A stretch of DNA of 64,000 nucleotides from Drosophila pseudoobscura (taxonomy: Eukaryota; Arthropoda; Insecta; Diptera; Drosophilidae): NCBI RefSeq assembly GCF_009870125.1, contig NC_046681.1, positions 19,109,001 through 19,173,000 of the forward strand, read 5' to 3'. The notes beneath the pieces are model-generated. The model ran no database searches. It had not been told where the DNA came from and worked only from the letters and a program-made list of their open reading frames with translations. The position numbers and the translations under genes are program-made. This document shows, in pieces, positions 51,501 to 64,000 of this stretch. Within the stretch, counting starts at the first letter, position 1. Each line of letters starts with the position of its first letter.

Positions 51501-54500
51501 GATGTTTATCCGAAAGATTGAAAGTTCAACAGAGGCAAAAGGTAATCAAAGCTAATGGATTATGGATATGTTGATTGGCTCATCTCTTGGGTGACTATTC
51601 TTCCAGCGTTTCAACTTCTTCCACTATATGTTCTTTCACTCTCTAGTTTCCTGCCCTTGCCATACAGTATCTCTCAGATTGAATCATTGTTTCGTGGAAT
51701 TTTGGCATGAAATTGTCGGCTATTATATATTTATAACACACATACACGATACATCCTCCGCCTCTGCCCCTCCCACTCCTGTCCACCCCCCCTGTTGGGG
51801 GCTACCTGCATCTACTAAGTGTCCATTTAGCTCTTGGGGGCAGCAACTTTCTGTGCAAAATGAATTGTGGCATTCCACTCGCCCGGAATGACAAAGCTTT
51901 CTTGCTAGAACTTTCTTCCGTGGCAAGTGCGGAAGTGGCTTGTCAAGCGGCAATCTTGCCACACACAGATACAGCGGCACTCTTAGATACACACACACAC
52001 ACACAGACACACTAATACACAAACATGATAATCAAATCAAGGCGCCAGCTATTTGGTTAATGTGCATGACAGCATCGCTCGCTCGCTCGCTGGCTGCCTG
52101 CTGCTGTCCTGCCACTGCCTCTGCCACAGAGGAGGGGCGGCGGCAGGGAAAGTTAAAATGTTTAAAAGTGAAGCAGGTGAGACCCCAAAGATAAGGCGGT
52201 GGCTGGTGGCAGGTGGCTGGTGGCTGGTGGCAGGTGTGGCAGGCCAAAGAGGCGGCAAAAATCTCTGTGTAGCATGCTTTTAGGAGGCGACAGTTTTTTT
52301 CCTGCTGCCTGGAGCGGAGCGGAGTGGAGTGGACTCCGACGCGCTGAAATTGCAGCAGCGACAGAGACTCTGGCCTGTGGCAGGCAGCCTTATACGTATG
52401 TGAGTGACTGTACTGTGACTATAATTTCATTTGTGGTACATAAAACTTTGTCAGGCTTCATCTCTCTCTCCCTCTCTCTCTCGATCCCTCGTTTCGGGCG
52501 GGGGGGAGGAAAGGGGGAGGGGCATGGAATCACATTAAACTAATTGCTTTAGCTTGTCATTTTGTTATTGTTGTTGCTGTTGTATTCCCCCATTGTTGTA
52601 AATGTTTCATGGTGTATTTTGTTGCTATATTCCCATTGTTGTAATTGTTTTTGTTGCTTCTGCTGCTGGCTGCTGTCGAGTGTTTGATTGTTAGTGCTTT
52701 TAGGCAGCGGCAGCGGCGGCGGCAGAAGCAAATTATATTTTCTGCTTGTATGTGCAAAATGCTTTTCTGTTTCCACATTTTTCCCAAAACCTATTAAAAA
52801 TTGAAAAGGTCTTCCCGCCCCTCCCACTTCTTCGACTGCCTTGCGCTTGTGTCCTTAACCTTAACGGAGAGAAAAGACCAGGGAAACACACACTGGCCCC
52901 AACCTCTAAGGATTCTGTGGTCTCTGGGCCCAAAGCGTTTTCCGGCGACGGTTTTTGGTCTGAAAAGAACGCAACTATTGGTCCAAGAGTGTCCAAGAAA
53001 ATTGAATGTTTTGCCAGTTCATTGCAAAAATTGTTTAAATATAAGCGGATTTCTTTGGGAGTACGGCTTTCGCATTGGAGTTGCAGGGAAAAACACCGAC
53101 GGCATCCCAGCACACATGAAATTTGGTTAGCCATTGAATTTATCGACCCAAAATCCGTGAAAATGGGACACGTCCCCGTGCAATCGAATTATTTTTGCCA
53201 TTGAAAAAAAAGAGTTTTTTTCGCGTACTCGATTTTTGTATTCTATTTTTAGAGGTATATTTTTGTATGACTGTTTTTTTTTTGTTCCAAGGATAAAAAA
53301 CGCACCAAAATACGATTACATTTCTGTATAAGAAATGCGATAAAGGGCTGAAGGTTTTTTGAAAACTAAAGAACTTTCGAGTGATTGGAAAAGTATAGCA
53401 TAAATATAATACCGATGGCAGAATGCACATTGTCTTCCAATGGAGTATATTTTTATGATTATTCCATAAGGAAAAAATATCCATGGATCCAGTGAGTCCC
53501 TCCTGAGTCCCATCCCAGTATCCTTGGATACTTGTGCAAAGGAAAAGGTGTTCTAAGTGTAACATAATACGAAGGAAACCTAAACCAAGTGGATGAGTAT
53601 AGATGGTAATAATCGTAGTGTTTTGCCGTCGGTGCTAAAATCATCGTGTAAAATACTGAGCCTGAAGCACCACAGAAAGACCAACAGGGAAACCCCAAGA
53701 CAGTCCCGAAAAAGAAGCCCAAATCTGAACATCAAATATTAACAGAGGGGGAGGCCGTGGCAAAGGTCACAGGAATGGCAGCCCTACCTTTTCTTAGAGG
53801 ATTTTCCACCTTTTGCCACAACCGTTTGCCCATTTGCCCCTCTCCAAATTCTAAGATTATTAAAATTGAGCTGCATTTTACTCTCCTTTTCCGTCGATAT
53901 TTCTGTAGCGCAAAGAGAAAAGAAAACCAATTCGGAATCAAAAATGAATTCGTTTCTGCTTCGTGGTTCCTCAAAATGTTTTGTGGCAATCAGTGCACGG
54001 CATTTCCCCCAAGTTTTCCTTTTATTTTGCTTGCCCTTTTTTTTTCGTTTTCGTTTTTTGCATGTTTTCTTTTGTTGCTTTGTTTGCGTACAACATCTCC
54101 TTAGATTTTTCACGTTTTTCTTCGCTTTTCTTTTCCATAAAAATTCATCATCCAAGGCGGAGATAAAGGGGGAGGGTGGTTCTCGGTGGGTTGTGGGCTT
54201 TTCTCTTACCAAAGGGGCTGGGTGAGGGGGAGGGGGAGGGAGGTCCAAGTCAACAACTTGCTGGACGGCCCTTCGGGCTCCTCTCGTTGCCTCCTCCGTA
54301 TCGGTGGCACACGAAAGTACACAAATAAATAAAAAAATATAAAACGTTGGGTTCAATTTTCCAGCGGTGGAGGTGGGGGCTAGGGGGTAGGGGCTGGCTG
54401 TGGAGGGGTGCGGTTAAGTAAAAGAAAAACAAAATTAAGTTCAATGACACCCCAAAACAACAGCCGCTGGGGCCACAGAATTTCGAGTTCTCGTTTGCCG

Positions 54501-54576
54501 TCGTTTTTCCCTGGGTTTTCCGAGGCGGGGGCAGACCCCCATCAACGTCAACCCCTGTCTCACACCCTACCCCGCA

Positions 54577-54604
54577 CCCCCCCCCCCCCCCCCCCCCCCC
54601 CCCC
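54577..54604 (+). repeat. 28-base poly(C) tract
   Basis: A run of 28 consecutive C, exceptional for Drosophila euchromatin. It may be real or an assembly/sequencing artefact. Confidence 0.9.
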
Positions 54605-56519
54605 GTCTCTGTGGGTGTGTGTTTTTGGAGGCGCCTTCAATTGGAAAACTTTTGTTACACTTTTCTTTTTGGGGTGGACCGAGTGCTTTTCCTGTAATTC
54701 GCAAAATTTCATCATTCGCTTAATTTTTTTTTGTTGCATTTACCCCCCCGACACCCACTTGCTCCGCCTCCCGTGCCACCGCTCAAGATCATTCCCGCCG
54801 ATAGGGAAATTGTGAAAATATTGACAAAACAATTGTTTTTCAATGGCACGCGAACGGAGGAGCCTCCTGCAATTGGGGCTCCTACCCTCTGCCTTCCATC
54901 CTCATCCCCTTTCTCCGCTGCTGCCACCCCACCCCTCGCCCTATCTGCTGCCGGCTCGTGTCAGTTGTTTGTCTCTAAAATGGTCTATTTATAGGCGGGC
55001 TGGCAAGGCAGGCAGGCAGGCAGGCACTGGCGATGGCGATGGCGCTGCTGTCGATGAGAGTTCAATGTTTGATTGGCCTCCGCTGAAGGGTAAAATGAAC
55101 CTGCGGCGGAAACTTGTGAAGGGTTGCGGGTAGCGGTAGCCCCCAAGTGAAGAGGAACCTATGCAGACAGTCCCCGCCCCAACCCAACCCAAGCCGCTTC
55201 AGCCTGCTTTTAGGGCTCTCTGAAGGAACTGTGGAGGGGGCATCATTACGAGGATATTACAACCAAATGACGATTCATGGGAATTCATGGCTTAGGCCTG
55301 GGTTTTATGGCACTGCTTTTGGGATGGCAATATATGGAATGTAGCTATAGGTATAGAGCTCTCCAAAGCAGAACCCTAAGGTCTATGAAGTTGATTCCTT
55401 TCTTAACTCTGGGGAAATATTTCAAGATTCTTCCCGATAAAGCCATCTCGGAGGACATTTATGGGATCTATAGATAAAGTTGCTCTTTTGTTAAGATCTT
55501 GAGCTTTAACAGTCCATCTATCCATCATCCCATACATTTTCGGCCTTTGTTGCCGTCTTATTTCTTCCCGATTGATCAGTTATATCGTTGATAGGCTGAT
55601 CTTTTGTACCGGTAGTACAGGACAGATGATATCCCTGCGGCTTTAGGCTCTTTCTTGGCTTTTGGGATTACTAGGGATTACTCGTTCTTGGCCTTTCCCC
55701 CGTCCCCTCCCCAGTCTGTCAACAGTCGCTGCTCCATGCACGCACCCCAAAACCACCTGCACCACTCAATGGGGCGGGGCGGGGGGCGTAACGCGCGCCA
55801 TAAATCGTGTGGCACTTCTCCGCCCCTCCAACCGCTCAATGATTACAGGTAATTACTGGTTGGATATCTACGACAATCAACAAATAAACACAGATGCAGA
55901 GGCAGAGGCAGGGACAGGGACCGCCATCCCACACATTAATTGCTTGAGTTACGATTACCGATTGCCGATTACCGATTGCGATGTATGCATTTCGATGTTA
56001 ATTTATTTGCATAGCACTTTGATTATGCAGCCACTCGGTGGTATCTCTGCCCCATGCAACCCAGTCTGGCCCACTCTGCCCCCCTCCCCTCCTCTCTCTA
56101 TTTCACTCCTCGTTTAATTACGGCCAAGGTTGATCTGTCGAAATTTTGACACGCTTTGCCACGCTGGTAAATGCCACGCGGAATGTGGTGGTGCATAATC
56201 GAGCAGGATTTGTCCGCAGAGATAATAAAAGACAGAAGATAGGTTTACGGTTTAACGGGGAGGGGGAGGCCAAGGAGGGGGCATTCCTCCTGTACGTAAA
56301 ACCACCGCAAAACAAACTGAAATTGTGACAGAAAATGATAATTATTAATTAAAACCGCGTTTCAGTGTCACCGCAAAATATAAACAGAGCGCGGCACACA
56401 GATACACACAAACACACACACACACATAGATACACATTAATTATGTTTATGGAAACATGTTGGGAACATGATATGGCAATGGGCGACAGTAGCTGTCGCT
56501 GATTGTTTGAATAGTTGAG

Positions 56520-57260
56520 GGCATCGAAATGGATTTTAAATAGAATTTATAATGCGAATTGGATTTGAATCAATGTAGGATAGATAAACGATTTGGAATG
56601 GAATTTAGATATGGACACGCCTGGAATTGGAATGAATCTAGAGTTTGGAGCGGCATGCGGCATGCGGCAGCGCCCCTCTGTCGGGTTCTGCTTTGCAATA
56701 TATAGACACTGAGACTTTTGAGTCGGAATCGAAATGAACGAACGAATTGAGGAAGAATCTATAGTTATACGCTCATACATACATAGTATACAATATGAGA
56801 ACGGATGGAAACGGAATTTAGATACAGTTTGAAAGGAAATCTTGATATAATTGAATCCGAATCTTATACTGATTCAACCTGGAGAAGAAAACACACTGAA
56901 GATGGATTTAAATGCAATCTTTGAAGGGTTAAACATATGGTTACAGTCTATACACTGCCCAAATTGGAACCCGGATAGAATAGAAAACTAAATACATAAT
57001 TATAATCGAAATCTGGATGTGAATTTAGTCGAAGGCCAGATAGAAATCTAGACTCGGCTTCAATTGAACTCAAGATATTGCCTCCATAGGATCCCAATAC
57101 GGATTGAAATCCACTTGAAGTCCAAATAAAGTTTAGATCGGAATCTATATGCAAATCGAATTCGAATCTAATGACAGATCGAATGGAAATCCAGAAACGG
57201 TTTGATGATGGTCGTCCCATCCCGTTACGGTTCCAATCGCAATCTAAATACGTACAAAAT
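56520..57260. repeat. Degenerate short repeat region rich in GGAATTTAGAT / GAATC
   Basis: Words such as GGAATTTAGATA, GAATCTAGA, TTGAATCCGAATC and AAATCTGGATGTGAATTTAG recur every 20-40 bases. It looks like an old, decayed tandem array with no strict period left. Confidence 0.4.
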
Positions 57261-60200
57261 TGCAATCTTCGTATCGCATTCGCATTCCCATATCATGATT
57301 TTGCTGTCTCCCCCATAGACCACCGCGTAAATGGCAATTTCATGAAGTTTATCGCTCATTAACAGTAAAAGTGACAACAGCAGCAACAACTCAACAACAC
57401 AACAACAACAATCGCTTTTGCAGGAGGCAACATCTCATTCATATTCATAGAATCAGCCTCGCCGCCTCCTTGGACTCCCCCTCTCCATCACCCATGACTT
57501 CCTTCCTTTACAGCTTCCCCCCACCCATCCGCCATACAATATTCATACATAATTCTTCCGTAGAGACACAGAGAGACACTCCCCGCCACTCGCTCTCCTT
57601 TACTCCTCCTTGAGTCTTTTGTTTTATTTATAACATTTCTGCTGTTGTGTGTGGTGTTTTTTTTGCTTTTTGCATGTTCTTTTTTCATTTTTATCGCGTT
57701 CTTTTATCTAGTTTGTCAACGTTATCAGGAGGCGGCAACAACAGCAGCAACAACAGCCACAGTAGCAGCAACTGAGAGTCAGAGAGTGAGAGATATCCCT
57801 TCCCCTCTGCCGCGCCGCGCCCTCTCCCACTTCACATGGAAATGAAGGCAAAAGTCGGTTAGTCCGATGTATTAGATTTGACGCTTCATTATAATGATAG
57901 ATCGTTGGCTGCGTTGGCGTTGGCGGAGACCAAACACACGGAATACACTGAGAGAAAGCGAGGAGGAACGGTATTTACTGCTAAAAACGCGTGAATATCC
58001 CAAACAGTTCCCCAACTCTGAAATCTACATCAGATGCTATCCTCCTTCATTCCCGCAAGGCTTGAGAATTGTTTCAAAGCATTAATTAAATCCCTAAGCC
58101 TCATTCAAACACTTTCTCTCTGTGTATTACTCTTCAAGATAAATGAATGACTGACTGCGCCATGAATATTATGTCAATTAAGTGAATTCCCAAGATAATT
58201 GATTATTTTCCCCCTGAATATGTTGACAATTAAGAGGATAACTAAGGATTCATTGCTTTGGAGTCGTCAAATATTCTCAGAAGCTGTGATTTCTCAGTAA
58301 AATCCACTGAGAATACTAATCTGATATTAATCGTAGGATTCTACCGCTTTCTCTTTTGGTTCTTTTATATTAAAATAGGTCAAACTCTTATCTCCAAGTT
58401 TCGCCAAGAATCGACCTCAATCGCCACTTTTATGTACATATCGTATATTTTCCTTCAGTGTACACTACACTCCTCCCCATGATAGTTGTTTAATTTTCAG
58501 CCTGGTCTACGCTGCGTATACGCAACATTCAGCATGCTGCAGTCCGTGAACTGGCGTTGAGCGCTGGCGCGTTGGCGGCTGGTAAATAATTAATGAGCAG
58601 CGCCCAAGTGCTGCTAAATGTGGAGGAGCGAGAGAAAGAGAGAGAGAGTGATAGAGAGCGGGGATCAAAGAGAGTGGAGAGCAGAATGTCAGCATAATGA
58701 GCCACACACACACACACAGAGAGACGCTAATTGTCCTTTGGAGCTACGCGTCGCGTCCTTTAATGCCTTAATTGTGTTTGAACGATTGAAACTAGCAGCG
58801 GCTTTGAATGCCATTCCGTGGCAAAGGGCTGAGGGCTGAAAGGGGAGGCTTAGGTGGGAGGAGAGCGTGGAGAGCGGAGTGTGGAGTGGGTTTCGGGTGG
58901 ATGCCACAGTCAAGTGGGATAATTGCATATTAGTGGTGCAGCTGATGCTTCAAACTAATGATAAATGCCTCAAGTGGAAACGTGAAACAGGACCTAAGTC
59001 CACAAGAGGATGCTGCTGCTGCCGAGGGCAGAACGAGCAGAGTTGGAAAGTCCTCCACTAATTGGGAATGGAAGAATATATAGGTAGGTGCTTTAATATT
59101 GTATATACGATATACGATACACTCTACTATTTATCAAGTCTTGGGACTTCCTTCCATATGTTCTTGAAACTACAGAAATGTGCGGATTCGGTGTCTCTTT
59201 CCGTGATTTTTAAGTAAGTTTTTTGTTTAACCAAACTTTCTAAACAAATTATACGATCTTTTGCAAGAAATATACAAATTTTGAATACAATTTAGTGGGT
59301 GAACATGTGTGTTCTGTATTTTGAAGGCACAAGAATGGGAGAAGTCTATTCGACTAAATAAAATATTCGATTTTGAGGCCTATGCGCAGGATTTTGAGTC
59401 ATCGGAACTTCTCTGATCTTCCTACGGTCCAAAAACTATGACTAATACGCCTAAAAGCGTAGGTTTTACATTTACTCGATCACCTTTTTAGTGGGGAATT
59501 TCCATGCCCTGGAGAAAATAACAAATGGGATGCTTTTGATTGTGGATTCCATATTCTTCTGAATATTATTCGTTACTCAAGAATTTTTTTTGAATGGAAA
59601 TTTTTGCAAATGGTCAAAAATATCTGATTTCCACAGAACATTCGCAATCAAATTCATAAATGATTTTCCCATAGCAAAAAGTCTCTTCTGAGGACAGCTG
59701 CATTTCTACTTGAGCCATTTTAATGCCCCACGGAATACATGTGTTCGCTTCTGTGGAAATGTCCCCCTTAAGGGAGATCTCTGGCTACTTAAAAGATTTT
59801 GCGGTTCCTTCCCAAGGGAACTCTTCGGAAAAGAGCAATATTTGCTGCCTTTTTGCTTTGATTTTCATAAAATTTCATTGCTTTTAATATAAATATTTTC
59901 AAAAATCAATGGAACGCTTAGGGAATTTCGGTTTAGATATTTCCTTAAAAATTCAAAGTATTCTCCCATAGAAATCAATAATGTGTTCAATATTTCAATT
60001 AAACTTATGAAAACTTCTGTCGAAATTCCCCGAAAGTCTAATTTCTCTCATAATTAAGAAATTATAGTACTTTTCCATCACAACAAGTCTTCTATGTCTT
60101 AAAAAAGCTAAACAATTACTGTATTTATTTTTTAATTAAATAATTGTGTATTTTCCAATTATTACTTAATATCTTCCCCTTTTCTAACATTTGTCTGTAT

Positions 60201-63200
60201 TCTTAGATTACTTTAAAAATAAACCTATCTAACTTTTTCCATTTCCCCCCATCAATATGACTAATAATCGTGGGAATTCTTAGGCCCTGCCCCATCTGTT
60301 CCTCTAAAAACAAACAACCTGTGAAAAAAGCATATTTCTGGAGGGACCAAACATTCACAAATGATGTGAAGACAATCGTTTAAGTCCTCCTTGTTATTCC
60401 CAAGGATCATGCAAACCCCGTTGGTTAATCCATTCATGCATTCATTCATTTATTCATTCCCACAGCCCCTCTCTCTCCGTCATGATTCATCTCGGATCTC
60501 CATTGAAGCGTTATCTGTTTCGTGTCTCTGATTTCTCAGTGCCAAAGCTAGAATATCTCAAAGATTTCCAGATACGCGCTGTGCTGCGTCGCGTCGCGCA
60601 GCGAAGCACAGCACAGCACAGCACCGCGCCACGCCACGGCACGGCATGCCACGCGCTTGCTTCGAGTTCAAGTACAACCGGCGACGGCAACAAGCAATGA
60701 CAACTGCCTGCCCCACCGCATTTCGGGCAGCCCCCTCGCCCCCTCGCCCTCTGTCCCCGCCGAGCGGATAAATATCTCTCAGCTTTTCAATGGATTTTGA
60801 TTTTTGGAAAGGAAAACTCAAACACAAAATCGACAAGTTTTCTGCCCATAAACAACAACACAACAGCAACAACAACAACACCAGAGGAGAGAAGAGAATG
60901 ATTTTTCGGCACAATTTTCAATTAGCAGCCGCCGCGAAAATGCCATACAAATAAATTGAATTGAAGATTGTATTTTGATTTAATTTGAGAAACCAATCGG
61001 AAATCACTTTGCGGACAGACCATCGCTTTGAGGTTCCATCCTCCATCCCCCACCCAATCCCACTCTTTATTGTGCTCCTTCCCCCAAAACACTTTTCGGT
61101 AAATCCGTAAATTGAAAAGGTTCTCTGTTTCGTTTACCTGTGCACAAAGTTTTTTGACTTTCAGATGAATAAAGTTTTGTCTGTTGTTCGAGATTTCGAG
61201 ATTCCGAGATTCCGAGATTTGAATTTCGTAAGCGGCAGAATTTCAATTACAGATTTTGCACTCGAATGCGACACGAGGGCCGCAAGCGGATGTTGGATGC
61301 TGGATGCTGGATACTCAGTGCTTCCCCGTTTCACCTAGGGATTTGTTCTTAAGTTATAGTTTTAGTTTTAGTTTTAGTTTCAACTATTAGATTAGTTAGT
61401 CACACAGTTCTGGCACTGGCACTGGCACACACACACACACGCGAGCACACGTTCTCAGTTGGGAGTCTGTGAGGGTATAAGTGGAGCGATTGGAGCGAGC
61501 ACCTCCCAGTGGGCGGAGTGGAGTCCAAGAGATCCAAGTGGCAACAACCGCGGACACGACCGAACGCTTCGGCGTACGATGAATGTCTGTTGGGGAAAAC
61601 TACATGAAAATTTCGATGCAAAAAACATTCACGGAGAGGGAGAGGGACAGAGAGAGGGACAGAGAGCACATATAACAGTTGCGAAACTGAGCGAGAGAGA
61701 AAGGCGAACTTTGTTGTAGCACCGCAAGCCGCCAGCTCTCTCTCTGTCGCTCTCTGTTTCGCCTACTCGTTCTCTCTCTCTCTCTCTCGCTCTCTCTTTC
61801 TCGCTCTCTGCGGGAAGGTGAGCTACTGTGCTACATGTGTGTGGGAGTGTTAGTGTGTGAGCTTTGCAAAATGTCAAATTGTAAATAAACGGAAAATGCT
61901 CCCCGAAAAAACAGAAACTGTTATACCCAAAAGACAGGGGCAGAGGCGTAGGCAAGGGGTGAGACATTGATACCCCCCCCTCACTGGGTCACAGAGGATT
62001 GACATTTTGGTCTGCGTGGGAATCCAGGAAAAAAAAGTAAAAGCCAAAAAGGCACCCAGCTTCCTGCCACAGGAAACATTTTTATGGCCACCATCTGTAT
62101 GCATTTACTCCCACAAAACTTCTCCTCTGAGGCGGAAATCTCTTTTGCTGCAAAAAAAGACAAGGAACTGTGGGCGCCCGCCTTAGAGAATATGATTTTC
62201 TTGCATAGAAGGGATTATGAATGAGTCATATATCCAGTGAAATCACGTGTGAATCATTATTATTACGAGTATGATCACCATTGCATTTTTTTTTATCTAT
62301 AAATCTATTGAATAACTGAAGATATGGGTTGATATTGAGTAAATATGGTTACTGGATTTCCTAACAATATTCATCTTCTAAATATTTTACTGCTTATTTG
62401 AATAGAATTTTTGCGCTGCGTAGTTTTTGAATATTTACAGAGCTGTATTCCATTTTAAACCATTTTAGTTATACTTTCAGTTTTTAAAGAAAGTTTCGCT
62501 GCAATGAGTTCTGTTTTTCTGGGTTGTGTCTAGAATCATTAAAATCTTTAAGATTTGAAGTAAAGTTTCTTCAGTTATCCATTACAGAATGAAATGGAAA
62601 CTTTTTGGTACTAAGAAATCTAAAAACACTCTGCCAAAACTCTTTGCCAGACTTTCCCAGCATTTCTTTTTAGTTAATCCATTAATAGTTCCCCCTTAAG
62701 GTGTACAATCTATGCAGTTCCTTCAATTCGAGACACTACACTACCCGTACGGGTCCCACGCTCCTCTTTTGGGTGCTACGCCCCTGGGGTTTCCGCAGAA
62801 ATTCGCGTGTTTCCGAGTCCAACCCCTCCCACAAAGGAATGTTATACGGAAAATGTTATACAAGAGCTTTTTTGTCATGTTACACACTTCCGTGGGCGCG
62901 CTCTCTCTCTCTCTCTCTGTTTGAGAAAAGCGAAGCTTTTTGTGTTTTGTTTTTGTTTGGGAAAAGCGTTCGCGGCGAAATGTTCATGTTTTGATAAGAG
63001 GAAAAGCGGTGCCCCCCTCGTAGTGTGTCAAGCGGGGAGCAATTTTCAAATCAACAACAAAGGCAACAAAAGTAGAGAAGCGAACTTCTGCCTTCAACCT
63101 CTGCGTGTCTCTCTCTTTCCCTCTCTGTATAGAGAGAGACCTCCCCCGCCCCGCGGCCAAAGATTGATAATAGTTTCTGAATAGTTTGGGCGCAGATAGA

Positions 63201-64000
63201 ACCTTCAGCGGTTCTCGGGGTCGAGGGAGCGGAGAACCGCATTGAGAATCAACGGATAGAGAGGCGTGTCTCCTCGTCGACGGTCGTCCGTCTAATCAGC
63301 ATCTAAAAACGGGCAAAAAATCAAATTAAAATACGCCAAAATCGGTTTATGCTTCTGCTACTCGTACGACTGTATTCCGAGTCGGCTGCTGCTGTTGCTG
63401 CTGCTTCTCTGTGCCTCTGGTTGTGCCTCAATTTGAATTTTGAATTTGAATTTGAATTTTGAGTTTTGCTGCCAATGCAGCCAAGAATTTTTATATATGA
63501 TTTTTATTTTTAATGTGCTGTTTGCTGCCCGAGGCACCGCCGTCGCCGCCGCCGCCGCCGCTTCCGTACGTGAGTACAGCCGCAAATTGTCCGAACGGGG
63601 AACGCGCGCATGTGCCACAAAACAAGAAAAACAAAGCCACAAAAAGCGGAAAAAAAACACAAAAACCAAAACCGAAAAACAACCGAAAAATTGGAAATCG
63701 GAGAAATATAAGAAAAATATGTATATCCCGCGTTTCGGGTGTCCGTGTGTCCGCGTGTCCGTGCGGCGGATATTATGACATTCAATACGCGGGAAAATGG
63801 GGGAAATGGGGCGAAAAATCTCTGACTCGCCGACTGACCCACATATTTTCGATTTCTCTTGTACTTCCTCTCGCCCTACCCCACGATTGCCCCCTGCTGC
63901 ACTGATTGACAAGGTGAGACAAAACGCGTGTATCTGTATCTGTCGCAATGCCCGGTATTCCGTGAAATACAATTCGTTCTGAAATTCATTGCAAGCGCTC

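Larger units (their letters stand above)
48514..64000. other. 15.5-kb region without supported genes (probable 5' introns and upstream of Plc21C)
   Basis: No ORF here shows domain, codon or splice support; the longer open frames are low-complexity. Landmarks: (AC)n at 51988-52010 and 56408-56426, a 28-base C run at 54577-54604, degenerate GGAAT/GAATC-rich sequence at 56520-57260, CT microsatellites at 61735-61800 and 62895-62920, and (GCC)n at 63537-63560. The Plc21C transcription start is probably here or beyond, but I cannot place it. Confidence 0.5.

Noticed and set aside
53784..54356. Minus-strand 190-residue frame with a signal-like start
   Set aside because: The rest is Lys-rich low complexity from A-rich sequence and polyproline from C runs; no family likeness.
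60578..60614. GC-rich imperfect hairpin (CTGTGCTGCG ... CGAAGCACAG)
   Set aside because: Stem is interrupted by mismatches and lies in a simple CACAG/CACGC repeat; no sign of a microRNA precursor.
1..64000. CRISPR arrays, bacterial operons, or integrated virus genes
   Set aside because: Introns, promoter motifs and gene content are those of an insect; no polymerase, integrase, capsid or reverse transcriptase coding sequence was found.

Overview
The window is insect genomic DNA, almost certainly Drosophila. It has short GT-AG introns, Drosophila core-promoter words (GGTCACACT, TATCGATG, TATAAAA), many dinucleotide microsatellites, and a gene order I recognise from cytological region 21C of Muller element B. 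The repeat content and diverged introns suggest a species outside the melanogaster subgroup, perhaps the obscura group; that is only an inference. Everything was read by eye and no alignment was run.

Layout. (1) Bases 1-5900 are a decayed accessory block. It holds a Motif-1-type promoter, two tandem 0.9-kb copies of an intron-containing gene fragment carrying the metal-binding motif of long-form tRNase Z, and a 2.9-kb inverted repeat whose arms hold a spliced-looking gene fragment and whose inner part holds about 13 units of a ~120-bp repeat. (2) Bases 6565-9090 are an equilibrative nucleoside transporter (Ent1-like) in five exons on the plus strand. (3) Bases 9091-12838 are non-coding: a dispersed repeat related to the inverted-repeat block, then the probable 3' UTR of the next gene. 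(4) Bases 12839-48064, minus strand, are phospholipase C-beta (Plc21C). I resolved 16 coding exons with matching phases, giving 1314 residues from PH domain to C-terminal coiled coil. (5) Two large Plc21C introns are hosts to other genes. The 13.9-kb intron (24322-38502) holds an intronless SAM-domain gene, a broken coiled-coil gene on the minus strand, and a pair of paralogous cysteine-rich proteins whose ends are conserved but whose centres are unrelated Gly/Lys/Asp minisatellite repeats. The 9.3-kb intron (38650-47971) holds three S1A trypsin-fold genes: one inactive homologue on the minus strand and two intact proteases on the plus strand, with TATA boxes and nearby GATA sites that fit gut expression. 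(6) Bases 48065-64000 hold no coding gene I can support; they are probably the 5' UTR introns and upstream control region of Plc21C.

The genes do not form one pathway. Plc21C supplies Gq-type phosphoinositide signalling, Ent1 moves nucleosides, the proteases are probably digestive, and the repeat-protein pair and SAM gene are of unknown role. The most unusual structures are the inverted repeat with gene-derived arms (a candidate hairpin-RNA locus), the paired repeat proteins with swapped cores, and the two last Plc21C introns, which are both in-frame and open.
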